Positions 39,236 through 48,340 of a stretch of 64,000 bases of DNA are shown here, one piece after another. The stretch is taken from NCBI GenBank assembly GCA_024400295.1, contig JAKSNA010000010.1:1-64000 (forward strand). The letters run 5' to 3'. Position 1 is the first letter of the stretch, and every line of letters starts with the position of its first letter. The translations under genes were made by a program, and so were the position numbers. The DNA is from Bacteroidales bacterium. Lineage in GTDB: Bacteria; Bacteroidota; Bacteroidia; Bacteroidales; F082. The notes under the pieces are model-generated. The model was not told the origin of the DNA. It did no database searches and was given only the letters and a program-made list of their open reading frames with translations.

Positions 39236-42200
39236 ATGAGCAATATTGTCGGTTTGGATTTGGGTACAAATTCAATTGGAATTTCAATTAGAAATAAGGA
39301 TAATGGAAAAGAAATTGTTGACCAATTGGAGTATTTCAGTGCGGTTATTTTTAAATCTGGTGTTGGTACAGCTAAAACAGGTGAGTTTTCGTACGCTGCT
39401 GAACGTACAAAAAAACGTTCGACAAGAAGGCTTTATCAGGCAAGAAAATATAGAATTTGGGCGACACTAAAATGTTTGATTGAAAATGATTGTTGCCCAC
39501 TTTCCATGGAAGATTTGGAAAAATGGAGCAGGTATGATAAAGCACAAGGATTAAAACGACAATATCCTATTCATGCGACTAAATTTGAGCAATGGGTGCG
39601 TTTGGATTTTGATGGTGATGGTGTAGCCGATTATTCAAGTCCTTTTCAATTGAGAGCTGAATTGATGGAAAAGCAATTCGATTTTTCCAACCAAATTGAT
39701 AGGTATAAGCTGGGAAGAGCCTTATATCACATTGCACAACGTCGCGGGTTTAAAAGCAGTAAAGGGGAGACATTAAAGGAACAAGCAAAGAACGAATGTG
39801 AAGAATTCGTAGAAACGGATTTTTCCACAGCTTTAAAAAAATCGGAAGAGAAGAAGTCTGGAAAGTTATCTGAGTATATGGAATTGAACAGTCTCCCGAC
39901 AGTAGGGTGTGCCTTTTACCATCTTGGGAAAAACGGTATTCGTGTCAGGAACAGTGAATATCAAGCAGTACGCTTTCAGTATAAAGATGAAATAAGACAA
40001 ATATTTGAATTTCAGGATGGATTGGACAAAGAGAGCGTCTTTTACAAGCGACTTGTTAGTGAGAAAAAGGGAGAAGGCACAATTTTTTACAAACGCCACT
40101 TACGTTCACAAAAGGGTTTAGTAGGAAACTGCACTCTTGAACCAGACAAACCTCGTTGCCCAATTAGTCATCCAGAATTCGAAAAATTCAGAGCATGGTG
40201 CTTGATAAATAATATTAGATTTGGTGAAGACTTGAAATATACACTTACTATTGAGCAAAAAGAACAATTATATAAAGACAAGTTTTTGCTGACAAGGTCG
40301 TCGTTCAAATTCCAAGAAATAAGGGAATGGATTGAGAAAAGAATTGGAATGCCATTGGATTATGGAACGAAAACCATCAACTACAAAGACAAGGTTAGTG
40401 TTTCAGGATGCCCGATTTCTGGAAGAATGAAGAATTTGCTTGGAGTAGGTTGGGAGAATTGGAAGTATGATTCTGGGATAACTAAAACCAATAACAAAAG
40501 TGGAGAAATAAAGACTATTACATACAATTCAACAGACATCTGGCATGTATGTTTCTCATCTTTCTCACTTGACGACCCCCAATATGTGGAAGAATTTTCC
40601 AAAAACAAATTGCATTTTGATGACAATCAGACAAAACAACTTGTTCGTATTTTTGGAGCTATTCAACAAGGTTATGGGATGTTGAGTCTGAAAGCCATTA
40701 AAAACATTAATCGTTTTCTACAAAGAGGGTTGATTTATACCGACGCTGTACTATTGGCAAAACTACCCGATATTTTCAAAGACAAGTGGAAGACAGTAGA
40801 AAAAAGCATAGTTGAAGAAGTTGACTTAATTATTGACAACAACCGAAAGCAAAAACAAGTATATAATATTGTAAATGCGTTGATCGCCAATTACAAATCA
40901 TTAGAAGTTACCGAACAATTTGCATACAAAAACTATGATTACAAGTTGGATTCGTCTGACTTGAAAGATGTTAGAGAAACTGCAATCAAAGCAATGGGTG
41001 AGAAAACATGGGCAAAGAAAGATGTAGAAGAACAGAACCAATTACTTGATAAAGTTGCAGAACTGTATCAAAGTTTCTTTACTTCGGACAAAAGAGATTA
41101 TTTTAAATTACCAAAAGTAGCCGATGCTTTAGCTGGGTTTTTACATGAAAGATACGAATTTTTGTCAGTGAAAGACTTGCGAAAGATATATCATCCGTCA
41201 ATGATAGAGTTTTATGCTCCGTCAAAACCCGAAATAATTGATGACGGACGCTGTATGAGGTTATTGGGAAGTCCTGTGATAGGAGCATTAAAGAACCCTA
41301 TGGCTATGCGTGTTTTGCACACTTTGCGCAAACAAGTAAATGCATTGCTTAAGGCAACGGATAAATACGGGAATGCCATTATTGATGAATATACTCGTGT
41401 GGTTGTTGAAACTGCCAGAGAACTGAATGATACCAATATGCGTTGGGCAATTGAGGCTTATCAGAGGGAAAGAGAAGCGGAAAACAAGGAATATGAAAAA
41501 CTCTTAAGAGAATTTTATCCTGATCGATTCCTAAACAAAGATGATGTTGATATTGTTAGGCTGGCGTGTGATCAACATGATATTCCTGAAAATGGGAGCA
41601 TTGTTCCTGATGTGCCAAAAGACAAAAAACGAGTCGAAGGAGTCCCTGTGTATAAAAAAGATATTACCAAATATCGTTTATGGTTAGAGCAAGGTTGCCG
41701 CTGTCTTTATACTGGAAAAATCATCAATATTACAAACTTATTTGACGACAATGCTTTTGATATCGAGCATACCATTCCTCGAAGCCAATCATTCGATGAT
41801 TCATTGGCGAACCTGACAATTTGTGATGCTTATTTTAATAGAACTACAAAGAAGAATCAGATTCCAACACAACTTGCAAATTATGATGATATCAAACGTC
41901 GTTTGCGGCCTTGGTTCGACAAGGTAGAGCAATTGAAAGACAATGTGGAGTATTGGAAAGCACAGTCAAAACGAGCCCAAACCAAAGACAGAAAAGACCA
42001 TTGCATCAGGCAAAAACATCTGTGGCAAATGGAATTGGACTATTGGCAAAACAAAGTTGACAGATTTACAATGACGGATGTAACGTCTGGATTTAGGAAC
42101 AACCAACTGAATGATACTCGTATCATAACAAAGTATGCATACCATTACCTAAAAACCGTGTTCAATAAAGTCGAAGTACAGAAAGGCAGTGTGACTGCGA

Positions 42201-43513
42201 ACTTCAGAAAAATGCTTGGCGTTCAAAGCGTTTATGAGAAGAAGGGTCGTGACAAACATTCACATCATGCCATCGACGCAACCATTTTAACCTTAATTCC
42301 GACCGCAGCCCAACGTGATAGAATGCTTGAACTCTTTTACAAAATTCAGGAAAAGAAGCACTTTGATGAAGACACCTCTGAGCTTGAATGGGATTTGGAG
42401 AAGGAAATAAAGAGTTGCGGCTTATCAGGAAATGTGTCTGAAATTGTTCCATTTATCGAGAATAATATATTGGTGAACCATGTTTCCAAAGATCAAACAT
42501 TAACCCCTGCAAAACGAAAAGCACGTGTGCGAGGGAAAGAAATCTTCATGAAGAACAAACAAGGAGAATTTGTAAACAAATGGATTACTGGTGATAGCAT
42601 CCGCGGACAATTACATGGAGAAACTTTCTATGGGGCAATAACCCAATGGCAGAAAGATGAAAAAGGAAGTCTTCTTCGAAACGAAGATGGTACAATTGCC
42701 ACAAACGGCGAGGTTTATTATGTGGTTCGTCGTGAATTAAAGTACAAGAGTAATAATGTTGATGCGGGTTTCACAAGTTGGGATGATTTGGGAAAAGCCA
42801 TTGTAGATAAAGAATTATTTTCAATTATGAAAGGTCAATTTTCTGAAGGCACATCATTCAAAGAAGCTTGTGCAAAAGGTATCTTCATGTTTAAAAAGAA
42901 TATGAAAGGCAGAATTGATTATTCTGAAGAATGCAAGGTAAACAAGATTCGCCATATTAGGTGCTACACATCGGTGAAGAATCCACTTGCAATTAAAAAC
43001 CAAACCTATATGTCTGACAAGCCATACAAACAAAAATATTATGCTGAAATGGGAGATTTGTATGTAATGTGCAAATATGAAGATTCTGATAAAACAGACA
43101 AGGAGTTCCGTTTATTTGGATTATTTGATATTAGCGAAAATAGAAAGATGGGGTTGGAAGATATACCAACAAGTGTAATAAACAAAAAGGGTAATAAAAC
43201 ACTATGGCTTAGCCATCAATTAAAGAGAGGAGATATGCTTCTTCTTTATAAAGATTCGCTGGATGAGCTAAAAGATTTGGATAATGAAACGCTTTCGCAA
43301 CGTTTATATGTTATTAGAGGTTTTGAAACGGATGGTAATAGAATAATACTTCAAAAACACATTAATGCCCAATCTGATAAAGATTTGGGGAAAGGTGGAT
43401 CAATAAAGGACTATAAACAAATGCCGGAAAAGATTCGTTGTGGAATAAATACTTTGAAGTATTTGATTCTTGGAGTGGATTTTGTTATAACATCGAAAGG
43501 AATTGTTTTTTGA
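39236..43513 (+). CDS. cas9: CRISPR-associated endonuclease Cas9 (type II-C)
   Basis: RNA-guided DNA nuclease of the CRISPR system. The 1425-aa protein, in the size range of the longer Bacteroidetes Cas9s, has RuvC-I (VGLDLGTNSIG, Asp8), an Arg-rich bridge helix (about residues 57-78, RTKKRSTRRLYQARKYR), RuvC-II (RVVVETAREL, Glu725), HNH (FDIEHTIPRS, His845, and FNRTTKKN, Asn868) and RuvC-III (HSHHAIDAT, His1011, Asp1014). The 23-residue gap between His845 and Asn868 equals that in SpCas9. The residue before the HNH His is Glu rather than the Asp of SpCas9. All catalytic residues are present, so the enzyme should be active. The gene is markedly A/T-rich compared with flanking genes and is followed after 1 bp by cas1. 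No cas4 or csn2 is present, hence subtype II-C. Confidence 0.98.
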   Translation: MSNIVGLDLGTNSIGISIRNKDNGKEIVDQLEYFSAVIFKSGVGTAKTGEFSYAAERTKKRSTRRLYQARKYRIWATLKCLIENDCCPLSMEDLEKWSRYDKAQGLKRQYPIHATKFEQWVRLDFDGDGVADYSSPFQLRAELMEKQFDFSNQIDRYKLGRALYHIAQRRGFKSSKGETLKEQAKNECEEFVETDFSTALKKSEEKKSGKLSEYMELNSLPTVGCAFYHLGKNGIRVRNSEYQAVRFQYKDEIRQIFEFQDGLDKESVFYKRLVSEKKGEGTIFYKRHLRSQKGLVGNCTLEPDKPRCPISHPEFEKFRAWCLINNIRFGEDLKYTLTIEQKEQLYKDKFLLTRSSFKFQEIREWIEKRIGMPLDYGTKTINYKDKVSVSGCPISGRMKNLLGVGWENWKYDSGITKTNNKSGEIKTITYNSTDIWHVCFSSFSLDDPQYVEEFSKNKLHFDDNQTKQLVRIFGAIQQGYGMLSLKAIKNINRFLQRGLIYTDAVLLAKLPDIFKDKWKTVEKSIVEEVDLIIDNNRKQKQVYNIVNALIANYKSLEVTEQFAYKNYDYKLDSSDLKDVRETAIKAMGEKTWAKKDVEEQNQLLDKVAELYQSFFTSDKRDYFKLPKVADALAGFLHERYEFLSVKDLRKIYHPSMIEFYAPSKPEIIDDGRCMRLLGSPVIGALKNPMAMRVLHTLRKQVNALLKATDKYGNAIIDEYTRVVVETARELNDTNMRWAIEAYQREREAENKEYEKLLREFYPDRFLNKDDVDIVRLACDQHDIPENGSIVPDVPKDKKRVEGVPVYKKDITKYRLWLEQGCRCLYTGKIINITNLFDDNAFDIEHTIPRSQSFDDSLANLTICDAYFNRTTKKNQIPTQLANYDDIKRRLRPWFDKVEQLKDNVEYWKAQSKRAQTKDRKDHCIRQKHLWQMELDYWQNKVDRFTMTDVTSGFRNNQLNDTRIITKYAYHYLKTVFNKVEVQKGSVTANFRKMLGVQSVYEKKGRDKHSHHAIDATILTLIPTAAQRDRMLELFYKIQEKKHFDEDTSELEWDLEKEIKSCGLSGNVSEIVPFIENNILVNHVSKDQTLTPAKRKARVRGKEIFMKNKQGEFVNKWITGDSIRGQLHGETFYGAITQWQKDEKGSLLRNEDGTIATNGEVYYVVRRELKYKSNNVDAGFTSWDDLGKAIVDKELFSIMKGQFSEGTSFKEACAKGIFMFKKNMKGRIDYSEECKVNKIRHIRCYTSVKNPLAIKNQTYMSDKPYKQKYYAEMGDLYVMCKYEDSDKTDKEFRLFGLFDISENRKMGLEDIPTSVINKKGNKTLWLSHQLKRGDMLLLYKDSLDELKDLDNETLSQRLYVIRGFETDGNRIILQKHINAQSDKDLGKGGSIKDYKQMPEKIRCGINTLKYLILGVDFVITSKGIVF

Positions 43514-43514
43514 G

Positions 43515-44429
43515 ATGATTAAAAAGACCCTATTCTTCGGCAATCCTGCATATCTGTCAGTTAAAAATTCGCAACTCGTTGTTAAGCGGACCGACCCCGA
43601 AACACGACAGGAGATTGTTAGAACTGTCCCAATTGAAGATATTGGCGTTGTGGTTCTTGAAGACGGGCAGATTACTATAACCAATGTGGCTCTTGATGCT
43701 TTGATTCAAAACAATTGTTCTGTAATAACTTGCGATGAAAAGCACATGCCCGCAGGAATGCTGTTGCCTCTTGATGGCAATACAATTCAAAGTGAGCGTT
43801 TTGCCAATCAGATTGAAGCCTCTTTGCCATTGAAGAAACAGCTTTGGCAACAAACAGTTCAAGCAAAGATAAGAAATCAGGCATCGGTCTTAAAGAGGTT
43901 GAGCGGTGTTGAGGTCGGTTGTATGCTTGCATGGGCTAACGATGTGAAAAGTGGAGATAGTGATAATCTTGAAGGGCGAGCGGCAGCTTATTATTGGAAA
44001 AACATTTTCCCGAGTTTGCCGGGTTTTACTCGTGACAGGGAGGGGGAGATGCCTAACAATCTGTTGAATTACGGTTATGCAATTGTGAGGGCGGTTGTTG
44101 CTCGCGCTTTGGTCGCGAGCGGACTGTTACCCACACTTGGAATTCATCACCACAACAGGTACAATGCTTATTGTCTTGCTGATGATATTATGGAGCCATA
44201 TCGTCCTTATGTTGATGAAACGGTGATTAATATAATGCGAAGTAATATCGATTATGGTGAATTGACTCCAGATTTGAAGAAACAGCTTTTATGTTTGCCG
44301 GTTACAGAAGTGGTGATTGGAGGACAACGCAGCCCGTTGATGGTGGCGGCATCACAAACAACAGCATCACTATGTAAGTGTTATTCCTGTGAATTACGTA
44401 AAATTGTTTATCCGACCATGGAAATCTAA
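43515..44429 (+). CDS. cas1: CRISPR-associated integrase Cas1
   Basis: Cas1 and Cas2 form the complex that inserts new spacers. The 304-aa product has the Cas1 catalytic elements: Glu near residue 153 (NLEGRAAAYYW), the His region (LGIHHHNRYNAY) and the acidic end of the site (LADDIMEPYRP). I use the ATG at 43515, one base after the cas9 stop, rather than an earlier TTG inside cas9. It is followed directly by cas2, whose ATG starts right after the cas1 stop. The operon cas9-cas1-cas2 is tightly packed. Confidence 0.97.
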   Translation: MIKKTLFFGNPAYLSVKNSQLVVKRTDPETRQEIVRTVPIEDIGVVVLEDGQITITNVALDALIQNNCSVITCDEKHMPAGMLLPLDGNTIQSERFANQIEASLPLKKQLWQQTVQAKIRNQASVLKRLSGVEVGCMLAWANDVKSGDSDNLEGRAAAYYWKNIFPSLPGFTRDREGEMPNNLLNYGYAIVRAVVARALVASGLLPTLGIHHHNRYNAYCLADDIMEPYRPYVDETVINIMRSNIDYGELTPDLKKQLLCLPVTEVVIGGQRSPLMVAASQTTASLCKCYSCELRKIVYPTMEI

Positions 44430-44762
<333 letters not shown>

Positions 44763-44784
44763 AAATCGGAATTGGTGTGGAAAT

Positions 44785-44820
44785 AAAAAATCCGACCCAA
44801 TTAAGTTCGGATTTTTTATT
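44785..44820. terminator. Bidirectional terminator between cas2 and the array
   Basis: AAAAAATCCGA (44785-44795) pairs with TCGGATTTTTT (44807-44817) around an 11-nt loop. T runs occur on both strands, so it can end the cas mRNA from the left and the pre-crRNA transcript from the right. Confidence 0.85.
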
Positions 44821-44869
44821 TCTGAAACAACTTTTTACTTGTTGTGACTCAATTATTTGCAACGATTGT

Positions 44870-46145
44870 ATTGTTTCCGATGCAAATTTACACAAATTTT
44901 GAAAGCAATTCACAACTTCAGGAAGGCGTATATGGTTTTCTCGCTATTGTTTCCGATGCAAATTTACACAAATTTTGAAAGCAATTCACAACCTTTACGT
45001 TCGTCCTCGTGCGACATACATTATTGTTTCCGATGCAAATTTACACAAATTTTGAAAGCAATTCACAACAGAGTAATCCCGTGGGATTTGTGAACGCAAA
45101 TTGTTTCCGATGCAAATTTACACAAATTTTGAAAGCAATTCACAACTCCTTACATCGAGAAGAACATCCTCGCCGAATTGTTTCCGATGCAAATTTACAC
45201 AAATTTTGAAAGCAATTCACAACTCCTTACATCGAGAAGAACATCCTCGCCGAATTGTTTCCGATGCAAATTTACACAAATTTTGAAAGCAATTCACAAC
45301 TTACGGTTACTAAATTGAGCGACAGGGTAATTGTTTCCGATGCAAATTTACACAAATTTTGAAAGCAATTCACAACCGATAGCAACGCTATCTTTACCTT
45401 CCACACATTGTTTCCGATGCAAATTTACACAAATTTTGAAAGCAATTCACAACAAACGCACCTCGTCCCAGTCCCACAAGTCGATTGTTTCCGATGCAAA
45501 TTTACACAAATTTTGAAAGCAATTCACAACCAATCTCGGATATAATATATCCTCTGACGATTGTTTCCGATGCAAATTTACACAAATTTTGAAAGCAATT
45601 CACAACTCTTCTTGTCGTGTCATATCGGGTTCGTCAATTGTTTCCGATGCAAATTTACACAAATTTTGAAAGCAATTCACAACAACTTGGAAAGACGGAG
45701 AAAAGAGCATCAAATTGTTTCCGATGCAAATTTACACAAATTTTGAAAGCAATTCACAACTGCATCACGTGCGTTACGTTTGATCCACGCATTGTTTCCG
45801 ATGCAAATTTACACAAATTTTGAAAGCAATTCACAACCGGGTTTCCTCAACGCCAACAGAATGCCGTATTGTTTCCGATGCAAATTTACACAAATTTTGA
45901 AAGCAATTCACAACCAGATCCAAATCAATGAAGACGCGCCGAGCATTGTTTCCGATGCAAATTTACACAAATTTTGAAAGCAATTCACAACTACGGTTGA
46001 CCAACGTACTGGAAGTGATATATTGTTTCCGATGCAAATTTACACAAATTTTGAAAGCAATTCACAACTGATAATGATGCTGTGTGATCGGTACAAAAAT
46101 TGTTTCCGATGCAAATTTACACAAATTTTGAAAGCAACTCACAAT
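44870..46145 (-). CRISPR. Type II-C CRISPR array, 17 repeats and 16 spacers
   Basis: I count 17 repeats of 47 nt and 16 spacers of 29-30 nt. In crRNA orientation (minus strand) the repeat begins GTTGTGAATTGCTTTC, contains TAAATTTG at positions 27-34 and ends GGAAACAAT. Its start resembles the known repeat of Bacteroides fragilis type II-C. Orientation is fixed by pairing with the tracrRNA. Repeats 1-16 are identical; repeat 17 (46099-46145) differs at two positions, both in the tracr-pairing end. Spacers 4 (45147-45176) and 5 (45224-45253) are identical. The TAnnTTTG inside each repeat points toward the next spacer and should start transcription about 7 nt before it. Spacer targets cannot be told by eye. 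Confidence 0.98.
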
Positions 46146-46174
46146 AAGGATTATTCCGTTGTGAAAACATCAAG

Positions 46175-46204
46175 GCCGCCCTCGTCCTCATCGGGGGCTT
46201 TTTT
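46175..46204 (+). terminator. Plus-strand terminator after the array
   Basis: GCCGCCC (46175-46181, one bulged G) pairs with GGGGGC (46193-46198), followed by six T's. It would stop plus-strand transcription through the array before the convergent barrel gene. Confidence 0.7.
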
Positions 46205-46210
46205 CATGCT

Positions 46211-48304
46211 TCACATTATCTTGAAGATCACCTCCGCGCTGACGTAACGGCTCGTGGTCTTCTCCGTCGAGACGAACTTGTACGCCGGCTGGCTGATGCT
46301 GCTGTCGCTGCGGTTCCAGTCGAACAGGTCGCTCACGTTGACGAGTAGCGACAGGCGGTTCTTCAGGAAGTCGGCCTTGAAGCCGCAGTCGATGCCGTAG
46401 GGCGTCTGCGAATACGAGTAGAGCGCCTGCGTCTTCGAGTTGTAGTACGCCTCGGCGTGAAGCTCCAGCCTGCCCCACAGCTTCGTCCACACGTTGAGCG
46501 TGAGGTTGTAGCAGAACATGTCGCTTCTCATGATGTCGTCAGGCGCGACGTCGTCGTTCTTCGGCTCCTCGAGGTGCGAGTTGTAAAGGTTGGCGTAAAA
46601 CCTCACGTTGAGCATCGCCGACGGACGGTACGTTACGTTGAACTCGCCGCCGGCGTCGTAGTAGCCGCCGAGGTTGACGGGATGCGTGCAGGTGACGAAC
46701 CGCCCGTAGATTGGGTTGAACACGGAATACTGCACCTGGTTGATGTAGTCCGACGAGCCTTTGTAATAGGCGTTCACTCCCACGGAGCCGAACCTCTCCC
46801 AGTATTTTGTCCATTCCGCCTTCAGGACATGCGTCGATGCCGGCCTCAGGTCGGGGTTCCCGGCGTCGAACGAGTCCTCCTGATAGAGGATCCTCGGCGA
46901 GAAATACCTCACGTAAGGATAGTCGGTCTTGTGCGTGTAGCCGACGCTGAAGTTGTGCCGGCCCGCGGTGCTGTACGTGATGAAGAGCGACGGATGCAGC
47001 TTGAAGAAATACTTGTTGAAATCATACCACGGCTCGTTCGGGAAGACACCTTCCACTTCGGTGTATTCAAGATCGACGCCGGGCTTGAAGGTGAAACGTC
47101 CGGCACGCTGCTGCACGTTGACAATCAACTCGTTCCTGTCGGTGTAATAATTCCTTATCTCGGTCCGCAGGGTGTCGCGCGACCATTCATCACCGACAAG
47201 GGTGTCGAAAAGCAGCTTGTTGCCGTCGGGCATGTGGGTCTTCATCAGCGCGACGTACAGCTCGCCGCTTTTGCAATACGGCAGACTGTACTCCACCTTC
47301 GCGTCCCAGTGAAGGTCAGAGTAGTCGTTCTGTTCGCGCGTCGTGCGGTCGGCGGCGGCGCCACGGTTGTAAGTCCTGTCGGAAACACAGTCGGAATAGC
47401 CCGGCATCAGCAGGAAGTTGAGGTTCGCCGAGACCTGATGCCCGTTGTCGTCGAAGAGATGCTGGAAGGCGACACCAGCCTTGCCTTCCAAGCCCCAGTA
47501 CTTGTAATTTTTGTCAGTGATGTAATCGAAAATGTCATCACCCGAATCATCAATCTCCCTGCGGAAAGTGCTGTCGTAAGTCGTCGTCTTCCTGCCGCTG
47601 TAGTCCCCGCTCATGTAAAATGCCACGTTGTTCCTCTCATTGAACTTGTAACTCATGTTGAGGTCCGCCTTGAAATTCAGGCTTTTCTCGTCAACATTTT
47701 CATGGTTGCGGATGATGTTCATCGTGTCGATGCCGTTGTCGTCGAACGAAATCCCTTCGGAGTCGGTGTTGGTGGTCTGGTCGTAATATGTCGCCTTGAC
47801 ATTGGCCGACAATGTCAGTTTGTCTTTAGTGTAACTATATGAAAGCCATGGAGATATGTTAGGAATTGTATTTGCTTGGATGCCGATGTTCATGGATTGT
47901 TCGGCTTCGTTGCTGTCTTTGAGGATGATGTTGATGATTCCGGTGTCCGTTGCTGTCGAGTATCTCGCCGATGGGTTGACGATGACGCGTATCTCCTTGA
48001 TGTTCACGACAGATGTCTGTTGTATATAGTTTTTCCGCGCCTCATCGCTGAAATGCGACGGCTGGTCGTTGATGAAGATTTCCACGTTGCCGACGCCTCT
48101 CAGCGTTATGTTGCCTTCCATATCGACGCGCACTCCTGGCAGGTTCTGCAACGCGTCGGAGACCGTCCCGCCCTGCGCCGACCTGTCGAGCGCGACGCGA
48201 TATGTCACCGTCTCGCCTTCATTCACGAAAACCTCCTCCTGCGCCACGACACATTGTGTCACGACGGCATACGAGAGCATCAGAAACAAAAACATTTTTC
48301 TCAT
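46211..48304 (-). CDS. Outer-membrane beta-barrel receptor-like protein (OMP_b-brl family)
   Basis: A 697-aa outer-membrane protein related to TonB-dependent receptors. After the signal peptide (FLFLMLSYAVVTQCVVAQ), a plug-like domain shows VSDALQNLPGVRVDMEGNIT, LRGVGNVEIFINDQPS and IKEIRVIVNPSARYSTA. A large barrel with aromatic-rich strands ends in a C-terminal strand. This domain order, without an N-terminal carboxypeptidase-regulatory-like domain, fits the OMP_b-brl family. I start it at 48304, where the signal peptide begins; the ATG at 48340 adds 12 basic residues and lies directly at the aroF-like stop. Substrate unknown. It is convergent with the CRISPR island and follows the DAHP synthase gene by 36 bp. 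Confidence 0.85.
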   Translation of the reverse strand: MRKMFLFLMLSYAVVTQCVVAQEEVFVNEGETVTYRVALDRSAQGGTVSDALQNLPGVRVDMEGNITLRGVGNVEIFINDQPSHFSDEARKNYIQQTSVVNIKEIRVIVNPSARYSTATDTGIINIILKDSNEAEQSMNIGIQANTIPNISPWLSYSYTKDKLTLSANVKATYYDQTTNTDSEGISFDDNGIDTMNIIRNHENVDEKSLNFKADLNMSYKFNERNNVAFYMSGDYSGRKTTTYDSTFRREIDDSGDDIFDYITDKNYKYWGLEGKAGVAFQHLFDDNGHQVSANLNFLLMPGYSDCVSDRTYNRGAAADRTTREQNDYSDLHWDAKVEYSLPYCKSGELYVALMKTHMPDGNKLLFDTLVGDEWSRDTLRTEIRNYYTDRNELIVNVQQRAGRFTFKPGVDLEYTEVEGVFPNEPWYDFNKYFFKLHPSLFITYSTAGRHNFSVGYTHKTDYPYVRYFSPRILYQEDSFDAGNPDLRPASTHVLKAEWTKYWERFGSVGVNAYYKGSSDYINQVQYSVFNPIYGRFVTCTHPVNLGGYYDAGGEFNVTYRPSAMLNVRFYANLYNSHLEEPKNDDVAPDDIMRSDMFCYNLTLNVWTKLWGRLELHAEAYYNSKTQALYSYSQTPYGIDCGFKADFLKNRLSLLVNVSDLFDWNRSDSSISQPAYKFVSTEKTTSRYVSAEVIFKIM

Positions 48305-48340
48305 TAGACCAACATTTACTTTAAATATCCGGCGGCGCAC

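Noticed and set aside
43503..43514. A TTG start for cas1 inside cas9.
   Set aside because: An ATG at 43515, directly after the cas9 stop, matches the usual Cas1 start.
44857..46247. Small open frames across the CRISPR array.
   Set aside because: They are translations of the repeat (the CFRCKFTQILKAIHN-type peptide) and spacers; no protein is expected.
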